Shown: piece by piece, positions 12,701 to 23,999 of the stretch | Layout: each line of letters opens with the position of its first letter | Position numbering within the stretch: the stretch's first letter is position 1 | Assembly (NCBI GenBank): GCA_020746105.1 | Contig: CM036629.1 | Location: 10,494,001 to 10,558,000, forward strand | DNA from: Trogon surrucura | Taxonomy: Eukaryota; Chordata; Aves; Trogoniformes; Trogonidae | Direction of reading: 5' to 3' | Length of the DNA: 64,000 nt | Translations under genes and position numbers: made by a program | The notes under the pieces: model-generated | The model's database searches: none | What the model was told of the DNA's origin: nothing | What the model saw: only the letters and a program-made list of their open reading frames with translations

Positions 12701-15580
12701 TTCAAAGCAAGTCAAGTTTTGTTGTTGCTTTACCTTAGAATCAGAGAGGCCTGATATTTCCTCCTATTTACCTTTGAAGACTTTGCTGAGCAGTTCTTTC
12801 TTAGCATTGTTACTTCTGGCTTTATCTGGATAAAGAATGCTTTTAATATTTGTTGCAACCTATTAGGAATTGTGTGTTGCTTGGCTAAAAAATAATTTAA
12901 AATGTGACCTTGCTCCCATAGTTCTTCCTTTTTCTACCTTATCCTGACTATAAAGAAGTTCCATGTCTTGTTTCTGTTGTAGTTAAGCAGAGAAACGTAG
13001 CAAGCCACTGTACATTAGTTTTGGTTAGGGAGAAAGTTGCACTGATCAGTTGCATCTGTCAGAGAGGAGGTGCTTATGTTAACGCACATGTGAGAAAACT
13101 AAGGTGGTTTTCTGTCACATTGGTGTGATTCTTGAGTATATATGAAGTGTGTGAAGACTGAGGGGTGTGCCACTAGAAGCTGTGCAGTTCAATGCGCTTT
13201 AGTGTTTGGGGAAGCTCCAGAATTGGGATGTGCCCTGTGATGTGTTCACTGCCTGCTCTTTGGTGTTGAACTCTGTTCCTCTTTCTTTCCACAAAATTTA
13301 TGTGAGGTCTTTGCATGTTTTTACAGTTAACTTAAGCAACTGCCAAAGAGAAAACAGTCCATAATCTTCTAGTTCATGGACCATTCTGTTACTATACATG
13401 AATGAGTTGTTATGCAGAAGTACGCTCTGGTAAGATGTCTCACTCCAACTACTATTACCAATGAACAAGTTGCTCAATTACTTTGTATGACACCATATCT
13501 AGCACTTAATATTTTTTCCCTAAAGCTTTCTCTAGCCTCTGTTATATTTCTGTTCTTAATATGGAAATAAAATGTGGCCTGTGAGTTTACACCTTATTTC
13601 TTCTTGTTTGCTGGTGCTTTTTACTTGAAACTCTTTAAAACAACTGCCCATCACTGCGGGTTCTGTATGGAATGGTTTCTCCATCCTCCAGCTTCTTTCA
13701 GCTTTCAATTGAAACCTGTTTTTAGACCATGTATCCTAATTTTACTGGACTAAAACTGTTTAGTAGACATTATCTCAAATCGGAGAGGAAGCTGGTATAT
13801 TTATTTTAGAGCTTGTAAACATGATTTAAGATAATGATTACCCACAGCTTATTTCTGCACTCAGCAATACTGAATTATTCTACCCTTCTAGCCAAAGCCA
13901 TTCAAGATGGAGCAGAATAGCAGAGTATAATTTATGTTGTTGTGATGTAAAATCAGATGTTTTTGTCAATTCTTTCTTCCAAGATTTTATAAGATCTGTA
14001 AATTAAGTGCTATAGATGGTGTTGTTTCTTGCCTGCTTTTGACAGGAAAGTCAGAGTTGATGGACATTGATTTGCCACTGGGAACCAAAACCATTAATTG
14101 AAACTGTGGTGACTAATCCATTACTTTGCTCGGCTTCGTGGATCCTGACTTAACAGTTGCTACTACAATCAAAAATTCATTCATGCAAATGCACCTATTG
14201 TGATCCAAGTAATCAATTTTTCTAGTTTGTAGTTGGCAGGATCTGGATTTTAGAAACACATCTGCATGTAGCTGAATTGCCAAAAGGAGCTGACTTCTCC
14301 CAGGGGTGGGGAGCATGTCTATGTGTGCTGGGGGAACGAGACACCAAAGCAAACGTGATCATCAAGTATTGTTAATGCCTACCGGCTCTAACAGTGGTGT
14401 GAAACAAGACACTGTATATAGATCTTGGAAATGAATATGCAAGGTTTGGGTGGGTTTGCATTGTTTGTGTATTTTTTTCTTTGGATTTACCTACTTTTTA
14501 ACCACTCTGAGTGTACAAGAGAAACTGCAGAAAAAGTAACAAGAATAGTCCAGTGATGTGTGATTCTTTGTTGTTGTGGGGTTTTTTCTTCTTTTGGTTT
14601 GGTTTTGTACTTGCATAGTTTAGCTGGTGGGGTTTTTTTCCCCATCTGCTACTTCTAGTGATGAGCATTTACGCAGAAAAGGTTTGAAGAAGATGCTTTT
14701 AATATAATTTGTATAAAGTACAGTGAAACATTACTAATGGAAGCCTCATGAATACATATACTTCTTAGTTGATATTTGGGGAAGTATCTGAGCATCCCAA
14801 TAATAAATCACTTTATCACTTATTGATAGTGCTTGCATTGATGTAAATCACAAATAACTGTGCTGTCAGGTTCACACTGGCCTAATTAGAATTAGTAAAT
14901 AACCTTTTCCCATCTTCTCCTGTATGTGAATAAATATACAACTTTAATGCTACATTAACTGGCAAGTGCATGTCTTGTTTTGTTGCTGCCTTTTTGTAGC
15001 CTTCATATACTGAACTATCTCAAAAGTTTTGTTTTAGGATAATGACAGCTGTGGCTTTTTGTGACTTTTAGATTCTTTTAAGCCTGTGTCAGTGTGAATG
15101 TAAAATGCGTAAGTGAAATATTAAGAGGATAGTGTTATTTGGGGAGAAGGAGTAACATGTGTGCCTTGATAGTGTTTTCTTAGAAAGAAAAAAAAGAAAA
15201 ACAATCTAGAGGTAAAATGTATTTATTAATGACTTCAGTGGAACTAGTACCTTTGGATTATACCCAGAATGTGACTTTTTACTCTGTTTTGAAACATGTC
15301 TTCATAAAAGAAAAGTTTGCCTTGGGGGATTTTATGGGAAGATAAATCTGTATTGATGCATGGAGTTTTACCTGTAGTGGCCAAGGGTGTGATGTTCAGA
15401 GAGCCCTGACTCTTGGACTGCAGCTTCTGTGGGCTAAACATTTTTTAAAAAAAAAAATTTCCAGACATTTTACTATTTTTATGACGGAGCAAACATGAGA
15501 GAGTACTATGTAGGTTAACGTAGACAAGTACTGAGCAGTCAGCCTAGCTCTGTGCTTGAGGTGCTTAACTGAGAGTGTTT
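9786..15580. other. Unique non-coding DNA with simple repeats
   Basis: AT-rich sequence. It holds T runs (16 T at 10724-10739) and A runs near 11371 and 11840, plus a T/G-rich patch at about 14565-14640. No frame exceeds about 100 codons and none has a known motif. Confidence 0.6.
10724..10739. repeat. Poly-T tract
   Basis: Sixteen consecutive T on the plus strand. A simple homopolymer; no LINE or SINE body is attached on either side. Confidence 0.9.
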
Positions 15581-15763
15581 CACAGAATCAGAATCACAGA
15601 ATTGTTGAGACTGGAAAAGACCTTGGAGATCATCAAGTCCAGCCTATGTCCCAGCACCACCACATCGACCACACCATGGCACTAAGTGCCACATCCAGGC
15701 TTTCCTTAAACACCTCCAGGGATGGAGACTCCATCACTTCCCTGAGCAGTGCATTTGGGAAGC
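15581..15763 (-). mobile_element. CR1 LINE 3' fragment
   Basis: The sequence starts with a tail containing the octamer form CACAGAATCA / TCACAGAATT and continues with GACCTTGGAGATCATCAAGT, then a segment matching the end of the CR1 reading frame and 3' untranslated region (CACCTCCAGGGATGGAGACT). Homology stops near GCATTTGGGA. It is a 5'-truncated insertion in minus orientation. The body differs clearly from the young copies at 17341 and 54245, pointing to an older or different CR1 subfamily. Confidence 0.85.
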
Positions 15764-17340
15764 ATCAGCGTAGAAATGTGTATTCTGGTCCTCTTTTCAC
15801 TCAACTTGCTGGCTTGCAAATATCCTGTAGTTTTAGTGAAAGTCCTAGTCAAGCTGCTATAAGGATTTAAAGCATCATTAAATTTGGGTGGAAGGGTTCT
15901 ATGGATGAATGGAATGAATTAGAGGAGAAAAGCTTTAGCCTTAATTATAACACAGGAGAACTCTGCAGTAAATATGTAATGTAAAACTTCACAATTTGTG
16001 AATTTTCTCATAATTTATCATCTTTAAGGGACAGTCCAATGTTGTTGATCCTGATATTTTTTCAAACTAGTTTATTATAGGTAATAGGGGTTAGAAAAGT
16101 GCCGTAAAATATCTTGCCTGACTTAAGTGTCTTATTTATAATATAGGCTATCTTGTGTAAGGGCAGGATCTCAGGTTGATATTTTTAGCTTCATGATAAC
16201 TAATATAGATATGATAATTAACATAGATAAAATAAACATGTCCTTGGTTAAGACCAACAGTAATGTTAAATAGTACAATGACAACAGCATGTGCTTAATT
16301 CCCTTCAGAAGAAATCTCGAAGCCTTTTGTGCTGTTAATTAGCAAAGCAATATTACTTTGCTGAACTGAAGTCACAATTCTCATTTAGTAGTCTTCACTA
16401 TTCAGTCTTCATAAGTGCTTATCATTGCTCATATATACATGTGTGCATAGAGTTGATATAGCACTAGCTGAAGGAGAGGAAAAGATAGTCTCTCTGTTAA
16501 ACAATTGGGGGAATAATTCTCATTTTCATGAGTTCTGCACATGTAACTCTGAGCCATGAAACTCTATTCAGATAGCGTTATCTGTTTTAATGCACTGGTA
16601 CTGTAACTTTGTTAAGGTCAATTGCAGAGGACTTTTGCGTTTTCGTTAGCTGCCTTGGAGGGAGAGGCTTTGGTTTTCACCTAACTTTCTCGAGTTACAG
16701 TATTTTTTCTGGTTTAATGTTAGCATCAGGAATGTTGTACCTGGTGGATTTTATTATTTTTTTCCTGAACAACACTGAGTATATTATATTGAGGTCTCAG
16801 ATGCTAGCCAGAGTGGCAGAAGTATTGCTCTGTTCAGATGGGTATGGGATTCCAAAGATTAAAAATTCAGTGTGTTAATAGATGCTGAAAATGGACCAGT
16901 TTAAGAAATTAAGAAAACCTGAAAATTGGATGTCTGAGCCTTGTTGATGGTGCAACTTTTAAATCTCTCTGTTTTAAAAATGGATGTATAAAGGTGAGCT
17001 TTGTAGACCAAGATCTGTGGTTGGAGCAAAGTTCCTTTAGTCCCTAAAGAAGTACCAGGAATGCTTATTATTTTGATGAGAGTTTGTGCGCTGCTCTCCA
17101 GGCAGCTCTTCTGCGTGTGCTCACTGCCAAGGCCAGCAACTGGCCACGGTCACACCACGGGAGCTGGGGGCAATGGCTGCATGGGCCCTGCTCTGTTGTG
17201 TGTTCACAGCAGGATTGCACCTGCTCCAGGCCCAAGGACATCTGCCTTTCTGAGATATAAAAGAGCTAAATGAGAAGAGCTTCTTTGATGCAGTGCTGCT
17301 ACGCTAGCATTCAGATCTTTATGGAAAAATAAAAAAAGAA
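15764..17340. other. Unique non-coding DNA
   Basis: AT-rich and mostly featureless. A somewhat GC-richer patch lies at about 17090-17250, immediately upstream in plus coordinates of the CR1 tail. I do not recognise it. Confidence 0.55.
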
Positions 17341-18650
17341 TTTCATAGAATCATAGAATCATAGAATGTTAGGGATTGGAAGGGACCTCGAAAGATCATC
17401 AAGTCCAATCCCCCTGCCAGAGCAGGAATGCCTAGACTATGCCACACAGGAATGTGTCCAGGCAGGTCTTGAATGTCTCCAGAGAAGGAGACTCCACAAC
17501 CTCTCTGGGCACCCTGTTCCAGTGTTCCGTCACCCTCACTGAGAAGAAGTTTCTTCTCGAGTTTAAGCGGAACCTCTTATGTTCCAGTTTCAGCCCATTA
17601 CCCCTTGTCCTATCAGTGGTTGTCACCGAGAAGAGCCTGGCTCCATCCTCGTGACACTCACCCTTGATATATTTGTAAACATTAATGAGGTCACCCCTCA
17701 GCCTCCTCTTCTCCAAACTAAAGAGCCCCAACTCCCTCAGTCTTTTCTCATAAGGGAGATGCTCCACTCCCTTAATCATCCTAGTTGCCCTGTGCTGGAC
17801 TCTCTCCAGCAGTTCCCTGTCTTTCTTGAACTGAGGGGCCCAGAACTGGACACAGTATTCCAGATGGGGTCTCACCAGGGCAGAGTAGAGGGGAAGGAGA
17901 ACCTCTCTCGACCTACTAACCACCCCCCTTCTAATACACCCCAGGATGCCATTGGCCTTCCTGGCCACAAGGGCACAGTGCTGGCTCATGGTCATCCTGC
18001 TGTCCACCAAGACTCCCAGGTCCCTTTCCCCTACACTGCTCTCTAATAAGTCATTCCCCAACTTATACTGGAACCTGGGGTTGTTCCTACCCAGATGCAA
18101 GACCCTACATTTACCCTTGTTATATTTCATTAAATTTTTCCCCGCCCAACCCTCCAGCCTGTCCAGGTCTCGCTGAATGGCAGCACAGCCTTCTGGTGTG
18201 TCAGCCACTCCTCCCAGCTTGGTGTCATCAGCAAACTTGCTGATAGTACTCTCTAGTCCCTCATCCAAGTCATCGATGAATATATTGAATAATACTGGTC
18301 CCAGTACCGACCCTTGAGGCACTCCACTGGATACAGGTCTCCAACCAGACTCTGCCCCATTGACCAAAACGCTTTGGCTTCTTCCCCTTAGCCAGTTCGC
18401 AGTCCACCTCACTGCCTGAGAGTCTAGACCACACTTCTGCAGTTTAGCAGCAAGGATGCTGTGGGAGACTGTGTCAAATGCTTTACTGAAGTCAAGGTAG
18501 ACCACATCCACCGCTCGGCCATCATCTATCCACCTTGTTATATCCTCATAAAAGGCTATGAGGTTAGTCAAGCACGACTTCCCTTTGGTGAAGCCATGTT
18601 GACTGTCTTTCTGCAGGAATTTTCTTGTGCCCTGAGGTTTCCTCTCACGC
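17341..18650 (-). mobile_element. Young 5'-truncated CR1 LINE
   Basis: On the minus strand this is the 3' part of a CR1 non-LTR retrotransposon: a reverse-transcriptase frame, a short 3' untranslated region of about 90 bases, and a tail of about three ATTCTATG-type octamers (17343-17366 on the plus strand as TCATAGAA units). The 3' end is the conserved CR1 end (GGTCCCTTCCAATCC on the minus strand). Protein similarity to CR1 is clear at least to the [11 protein letters not shown] motif near 18570-18600 and probably to about 18650, where the insertion is 5'-truncated. The endonuclease domain and ORF1 are absent. The unbroken frame and about 2% difference from the copy at 54245 indicate a recent insertion. 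Confidence 0.95.
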
Positions 18651-18679
18651 CTGACACTACCACTTGTTTTGTAGACATT
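17432..18679 (-). pseudogene. 5'-truncated CR1 ORF2 reverse transcriptase, frame intact
   Basis: The frame is open for 415 codons plus stop, from an upstream TGA at 18680-18682 to the stop at 17432. There is no true start: the element is 5'-truncated, and the first codons above about 18650 are probably flanking DNA. Counting from the TTG codon at 18571, the fingers/palm motif YLDFSKAFD lies at residues 25-33 with the first catalytic Asp at 27. PQGSVLGP is at 85-92 and FADD at 113-116, with catalytic Asp at 115 and 116. The thumb and C-terminal region follow and end in [10 protein letters not shown] full CR1 ORF2 would also have an N-terminal endonuclease, lost here. CR1 ORF2 nicks the target and copies CR1 RNA into the genome; this fragment cannot do so alone. 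It carries no frameshift or stop, so the copy is young. Confidence 0.9.
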
Positions 18680-19412
18680 TCATGCATGTATATATGCATA
18701 TTTGTGTGTGCATATGTGTGTGTCTATATATATCAGAATGAATTACTAACATTTTTTCTGCTTTGTCAGTTAATTCGAGGAAAAAGTTAGTATACATATG
18801 TCAAAAAAATGCTACATAACTCAGTTATTTTAATCTAGAATGTTTTTAGATGAAGTGCATGGATTAAAGGGAAGTAGATGAAGAAAATATTGGTTAATCT
18901 CTAATACAAGTTGGTACTTAAAACACGTGTTGCATGCCCTGCTAACATTCTTGTATAGATGTTTATCCTGAGGTATTAATATTGTCTGTTAGTAAGGAAG
19001 AAGGATTTCTCATTTTCCCAATAACTTAAGTTTCTACATATTCAGTCAAATCTGGGTACATTAATTGTTCCATCAGTAGAAGATTTGTTAAAATCAGTTC
19101 TGTTGTTACCTTGGGGTAACATGAATTGTGTTGTTACCCTGAGCTGCAAGTCAAGGGCTGAGCAGTTTATTGTATAGTAGGTGATTTCTGAGTGTTCCTT
19201 CTCATCTCATTATATCATCAGTTGATACTGAAAGAACTGATGGAAGTTGACTGGAGAGCCTGGATTTTGGGAGGGTTTGTGTTTATATTTTTAAAACTTC
19301 GGTTACTTTTATTTTTCCAGTGGCAGCACCACTTTGCTAACCTTACAGCACATCTTTCCTGTATAAAAAGTATGAACTGAGTTTCTGTATTTTAGTCTTG
19401 TAGTCTTACTTC

Positions 19413-19432
19413 TTTTTTTTTTTTTTTTTTTT
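19413..19432. repeat. Poly-T tract
   Basis: Twenty consecutive T on the plus strand, with no attached retroelement body that I can recognise. Confidence 0.9.
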
Positions 19433-19649
19433 AAAGTAACATTGTGGTAGTCCAGTGTCAGAATGGGCAGTTCCCTCCCTTAAAGCCTTCTGAAAAATGA
19501 AAGCCCGTTAGAGCCCTGCCAATCATGTTTCTAATAAGCTTGACTCTACACAAGAAGATCCTTGGAAGAGCTGGTGGGCTTTTCAATGTTAACTCCTTGT
19601 CAGAAGATTGGAAAAGTGAATATGAAGAAGACAGACTTCATGAACTTCA

Positions 19650-19697
19650 TTCTGGCTACTGTATAATTACTGGTTTCTTCTGGCTACTGCATAATTA
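19650..19697. repeat. 20-base direct repeat, 28-base period
   Basis: TTCTGGCTACTGTATAATTA at 19650-19669 recurs at 19678-19697 with a single T-to-C change. It lies directly before the AT-rich simple repeat, which suggests replication slippage. Confidence 0.85.
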
Positions 19698-19760
19698 AAT
19701 ATATATATATACATAATATATCTTAGAATAAATAATAATAAATAATGTAAGAATAAATAA
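19694..19760. repeat. AT / AATA simple repeat
   Basis: A short (AT)n run followed by AATA-type units (AATAAATAATAATAAATAAT). Low-complexity sequence. Confidence 0.8.
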
Positions 19761-22700
19761 TTGAAAAGAAAGCACAAGTTTGGGAGGAGGGCAGTTTTAG
19801 TAGGGATTACCCTTGAAATTCATTATTTATTTGACCTATAAGAAAGGAGTTTGAGGTCCCTCTTCTAAGGAATTCAGCTACTGCAATCAAGAAATGTTCT
19901 TTGTCAGTGTTGCTATTCTGCAATTTTAGACATCTAGTGTGGTTCATTAGTGTGTGTGAAAAAAGGGAACATCAGGGTACTACATCAATGTGATTGTAGA
20001 TCATGGAGTTCCCCAGAGCTAGTTTTGTAAGGTGAAGTTCCTACAGTAATCGTTTTTTTTTTGTATGTACACTGTGCATATTATTTTCAAATTGACATTG
20101 AAATGAAGCAATTTTTTGTAAAACCCTTGGAATGATATATGAAATGATTTTCGAAAGGAAATTCTGTAAATGTCTGACCTGCTCCCTTCTTTCTTTCTTT
20201 AATATTTATATTGTGTGTGCAATAAAAGCTATGTAGTGCTTTCCAGGAACTTCAGCATCTGGCCTGTTTCCAGCATGTTTTTCTCTAACCAGTGTTCTGG
20301 AATAGGTGGTGATTATGTAGCTGTGTAAGTGATTAAACACATTCTCATTACAAGTGAAGCTTAACGGGGTGTTTCCTTATGGTCCAGGACAATGCGTTCC
20401 TCATCAGTGTTCTTTAATAACTTATCTATTTCTCCTTCTCTTGCATTTCATTTCTCTTCAGGACATTTTCTGACTCTGCTGACCATGTTAATCTTCAGTA
20501 GTGCCTGAGGGATTTTGCATGTCTGCTCTTTTGGCATAGTCCTAAATTAGCTCTGTTCACGTTTGTTCAGTGAATAGCACTGTATTTAATAGGACGATCT
20601 CTGTTCTTCTGTTAGATAATTAGTATTCCAAGACAGTCTTTTCTGTGACTGGTGATTTCAAGTCAGAACATTTGTTGGCATGATACTAATTTTTTTTTTT
20701 CTTTCTTGCTACTTATACACAGAACATTTTTGTCAGCAAAGATACTAGTTTGACTCTACTCTTCCTGCACTGACAGGTCACCTGGTAGATGGAAAGAAGT
20801 GTTAGCTTCCATTTTCTTCAGCAAAACTCAAACAAAACAAATAATTCAATTCCCATACCGATGCTGGGGCCCCTTCCACATTTTATTCAGGCTGAACAGA
20901 TACAACTTTTTAAAGATGGCTCAGTGGGGCATTGTTTGTTTTGGTTTTGCTGTTTTCCTTTCCACTGTACTCTTTCAAACGTCTCATTAGGGAGATCACA
21001 ATGATTGCTTGTTATCACATTTAAAATTCCCTAACAGTAGCTCATTCCAACTTTCATGTCATCATATTTGTCATACCTGTTGATGCCATTCCTCAGCTCC
21101 TGGACAGAAGTTCTGGGTGGCAAAATATGCAAGGATATGTTTGCTCGCTCACTGAGTGGTTGGTGGTTTATTGAGCTGCTGTCCTGTACATACCTTCATT
21201 GTAAGAAATTGGATTTAATGTTAATATATTTCACCTATAGCTTTCTTTTGCCTACTGTTCTTGTTCTTCTTTCCCATACCAGAGTGATTCAATGATGCAA
21301 TAAGTACTGAGAAGACTCTGCAATATTGAGGGGGGGAAAAATGTTTATCTGCCTGTGTGTAATAAATGTCTGTGGTGTCTGACTATAGGGAGATGACTTT
21401 GGAATGCAATATATCATAGATTCCAAAATTTTCTAGGTACATTGAGAGTGCAAATGACCCAGATGAAGAACAGGAGAAGCCCAGTGGATTTTTGTTAAAA
21501 ATTGGAAGACTGGAAGGAAATTTTTAGAGGTCTCCAGCAACCTTTTAAAACAACTGGTTGGGCGAATCAGCAGCTGTGAACGCTTGTCTTTGATATCGAT
21601 GAATGGCTCCATGAAGCTGTCATGAGCCCATTGCGGTAGCAGCGCATCCCACTCGGATTGTAGGCGAGTGCCACAGTGGATTTGCACCAGTCAGCCCAAT
21701 ACATATTTAAAAAATTGACTACTTTGAATGAAGTTTCTTCCAGTGGGAAGGGAACAAAGTTATTGGGGATGGCAAGGGAGGAGCCAGAGGAAGCAAGAAA
21801 AGAAACAGGATAGCAGGAATGCACATTGAGCCATAGACAGTGTTATCTTACTATGCCCGGCTTCTGGTGAAGTCTTTTCATCTTTTGTAATTCTTTAAGT
21901 CTTCTGCTTCTCTGTGCAGTGCTGGCCTTGATATATTGCTTTCCAATTTAGACATTACTATGCTTAGCATTATATGAATTTTTCCAGTTTCTGATCTCTT
22001 CTGCTTCTTACTACACTGGTGCCCTTTCAGTATCCCTGTACAATCTGAAGCAACTCCCATGTTCTGTGCTGATTATTGTCCTGTTGAATCATTGGTTTCT
22101 CTAACTTTATCCTTCATCCAAGGATGTATGTTTCCATGGATTTTTATCTTTCTTTTCTGTTCTCCAAGAAAACAGAATTAGATTTCAAAAAAATTAAGAA
22201 CTGTGTATCAAATTTGATCTCAACAAAAGATTCTAAAGAACTTCGTAAGTATCCTAAAAATTAAAGGTAGGGTTATAAAATACCATTTTAAAAAATTATT
22301 ATTCCACTCAAATAGAAAGACATTTTGATAAAAAAAGCAATGAGCAATGAATTGCAGTGTCAAGGAGAAACAAATGGGGTTGTCCCCAGAAATTGCTTTC
22401 CTGGAGCACTGTTGAGAATGAGGGCCTTGACCTTAGCTGTTTCTGTGGCTTTTTGGTCAGATAGATCTGCCTGATCACACAAATTCTTCTACTTTTGTTC
22501 TAATACCCTCTTAACCATTTCTCCCGCTACCCCTGAAACACTCAAAGAATAGAATATTGCTTTCTTAATAGACATTCAGTCTCAAACATTGTCTAAATTT
22601 GCTTTTGAAGTGTTGTAGAGCCAAAGATTTTTCCCTTATTTCACATATGTACTGAAGCACAAAGATAGAGCTACAGAATACTCCTGATTATTGTAGGTAG

Positions 22701-22971
22701 ATAAGGTTGATTGACACACCATTTTTTATTCAGTATGTGCTGTAGTGTTCAGGAGTTCTGGACAACAGGTCATTGCCCACTAGGAATAAAATGAGAATTT
22801 TCTGGTTTCACTTGTTTAGGAACTTGCCAGAATTTAGTTTTCAAGATTACAGGAATATGCTATTTTTTCCTGTGTTAACATTTCTTCTCGTTCTCTTTGC
22901 ATTATAGCAGTCACTTGAAGTTTAGTTACAGGGTCTGAGTTGCATTTGGCACTTGTGTTTCATTGGAGGGG

Positions 22972-23000
22972 AAAAATAAAAAAACAACAAAAAAAAACCC
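22972..23000. repeat. A-rich low-complexity tract
   Basis: Runs of A broken by single T or C residues. No upstream SINE or LINE body is recognisable. Confidence 0.75.
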
Positions 23001-23999
23001 CAAATGACAACCTGCCCCTGGAACATTCCTAGTCTGACCAAACTGCAAACCACTAAGGGTTCAGTTTTGTTGTACTTCTCAAAATAATCATTACGTATGG
23101 TTATGGGGACATGAATTTAGAGTGCTTTGGATAAAGACCCTTCTTAACTACTACAGAAACTTTAAATACTAGATTTGGATCATTACTTAAGATGCTCATG
23201 GTATGAGGACTTCCATAGTTTTTATTCCAGAACATGCAAACAAGGGGCTTTTTTTTGAGACAGTGGATTCTGGTGTCAGTTTTTGTGCAGTGATACTCTG
23301 AAAGATGCTGTGAAGTCTATGGGAGACCTTGGACTCTCCTCCACCCTGTTTGGAAACAAGCTGTGAAATAAAGCAGATTTACACAAACTATATGATGATG
23401 TTTAGATAGAGATGTTTTTGAAAAGGGAAATAATTGTCTCTTGTTTCTGTCACAGGACCAATACATGTATCTAATAAGAATATATAAGAATCTGGATTCA
23501 TGTTTTCTGGCAAGGATCACGTATCTGCTACCAGTTAGCACCAGCTGATGTCAGCACCAGAAGATCTTACAGGAAGGTAGGACAACTGTATTTTCGGTAC
23601 ATGGTGATGGATATTTTTGTTGTTTACTTACATTTCATTTCACAGAATGTGTGGAGACAGACCCCACAGGTAAGCTGGAATACGGGTTTCTCTCAACATA
23701 TCCTCTTTTTCTGTAAGGAAAATAAGAATGAACAGAGCTAGAGGAACTGGATGTTTGATATTTGGAAGTCTTATATCAAAGACTAATCCTCTTGTACAAA
23801 TTAGACTGCTCAGATGCGTTTGTGTTTTCTGTGTCATATTTCCTTGTGTGGACACTCGCTGGCAGAGATGTACAAACTTAAAGGAAGGTGCAGGAACTTT
23901 TTGGAACTGCTCAATCACGTTCTTCTGCTGGCACTTTTGTAAAGTCCCATTGACTTCAGTAGGACTCCTTGTGAGAACAAGCATCCGTTTAATGCAGCA

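Larger units (their letters stand above)
18651..23999. other. Unique non-coding DNA with simple repeats
   Basis: Contains a TG/TA-rich patch (about 18685-18740), a 20-T run (19413-19432), a 20-base direct repeat (19650-19697), an AT/AATA-rich patch (19694-19760) and an A-rich tract (22972-23000). A CpG-retaining segment at 21563-21666 is noted in the findings. No gene is supported. Confidence 0.6.

Noticed and set aside
17579-18046. 155-codon plus-strand frame
   Set aside because: It is the antisense shadow of the CR1 reverse-transcriptase frame; the same shadow recurs at 54469-54801.
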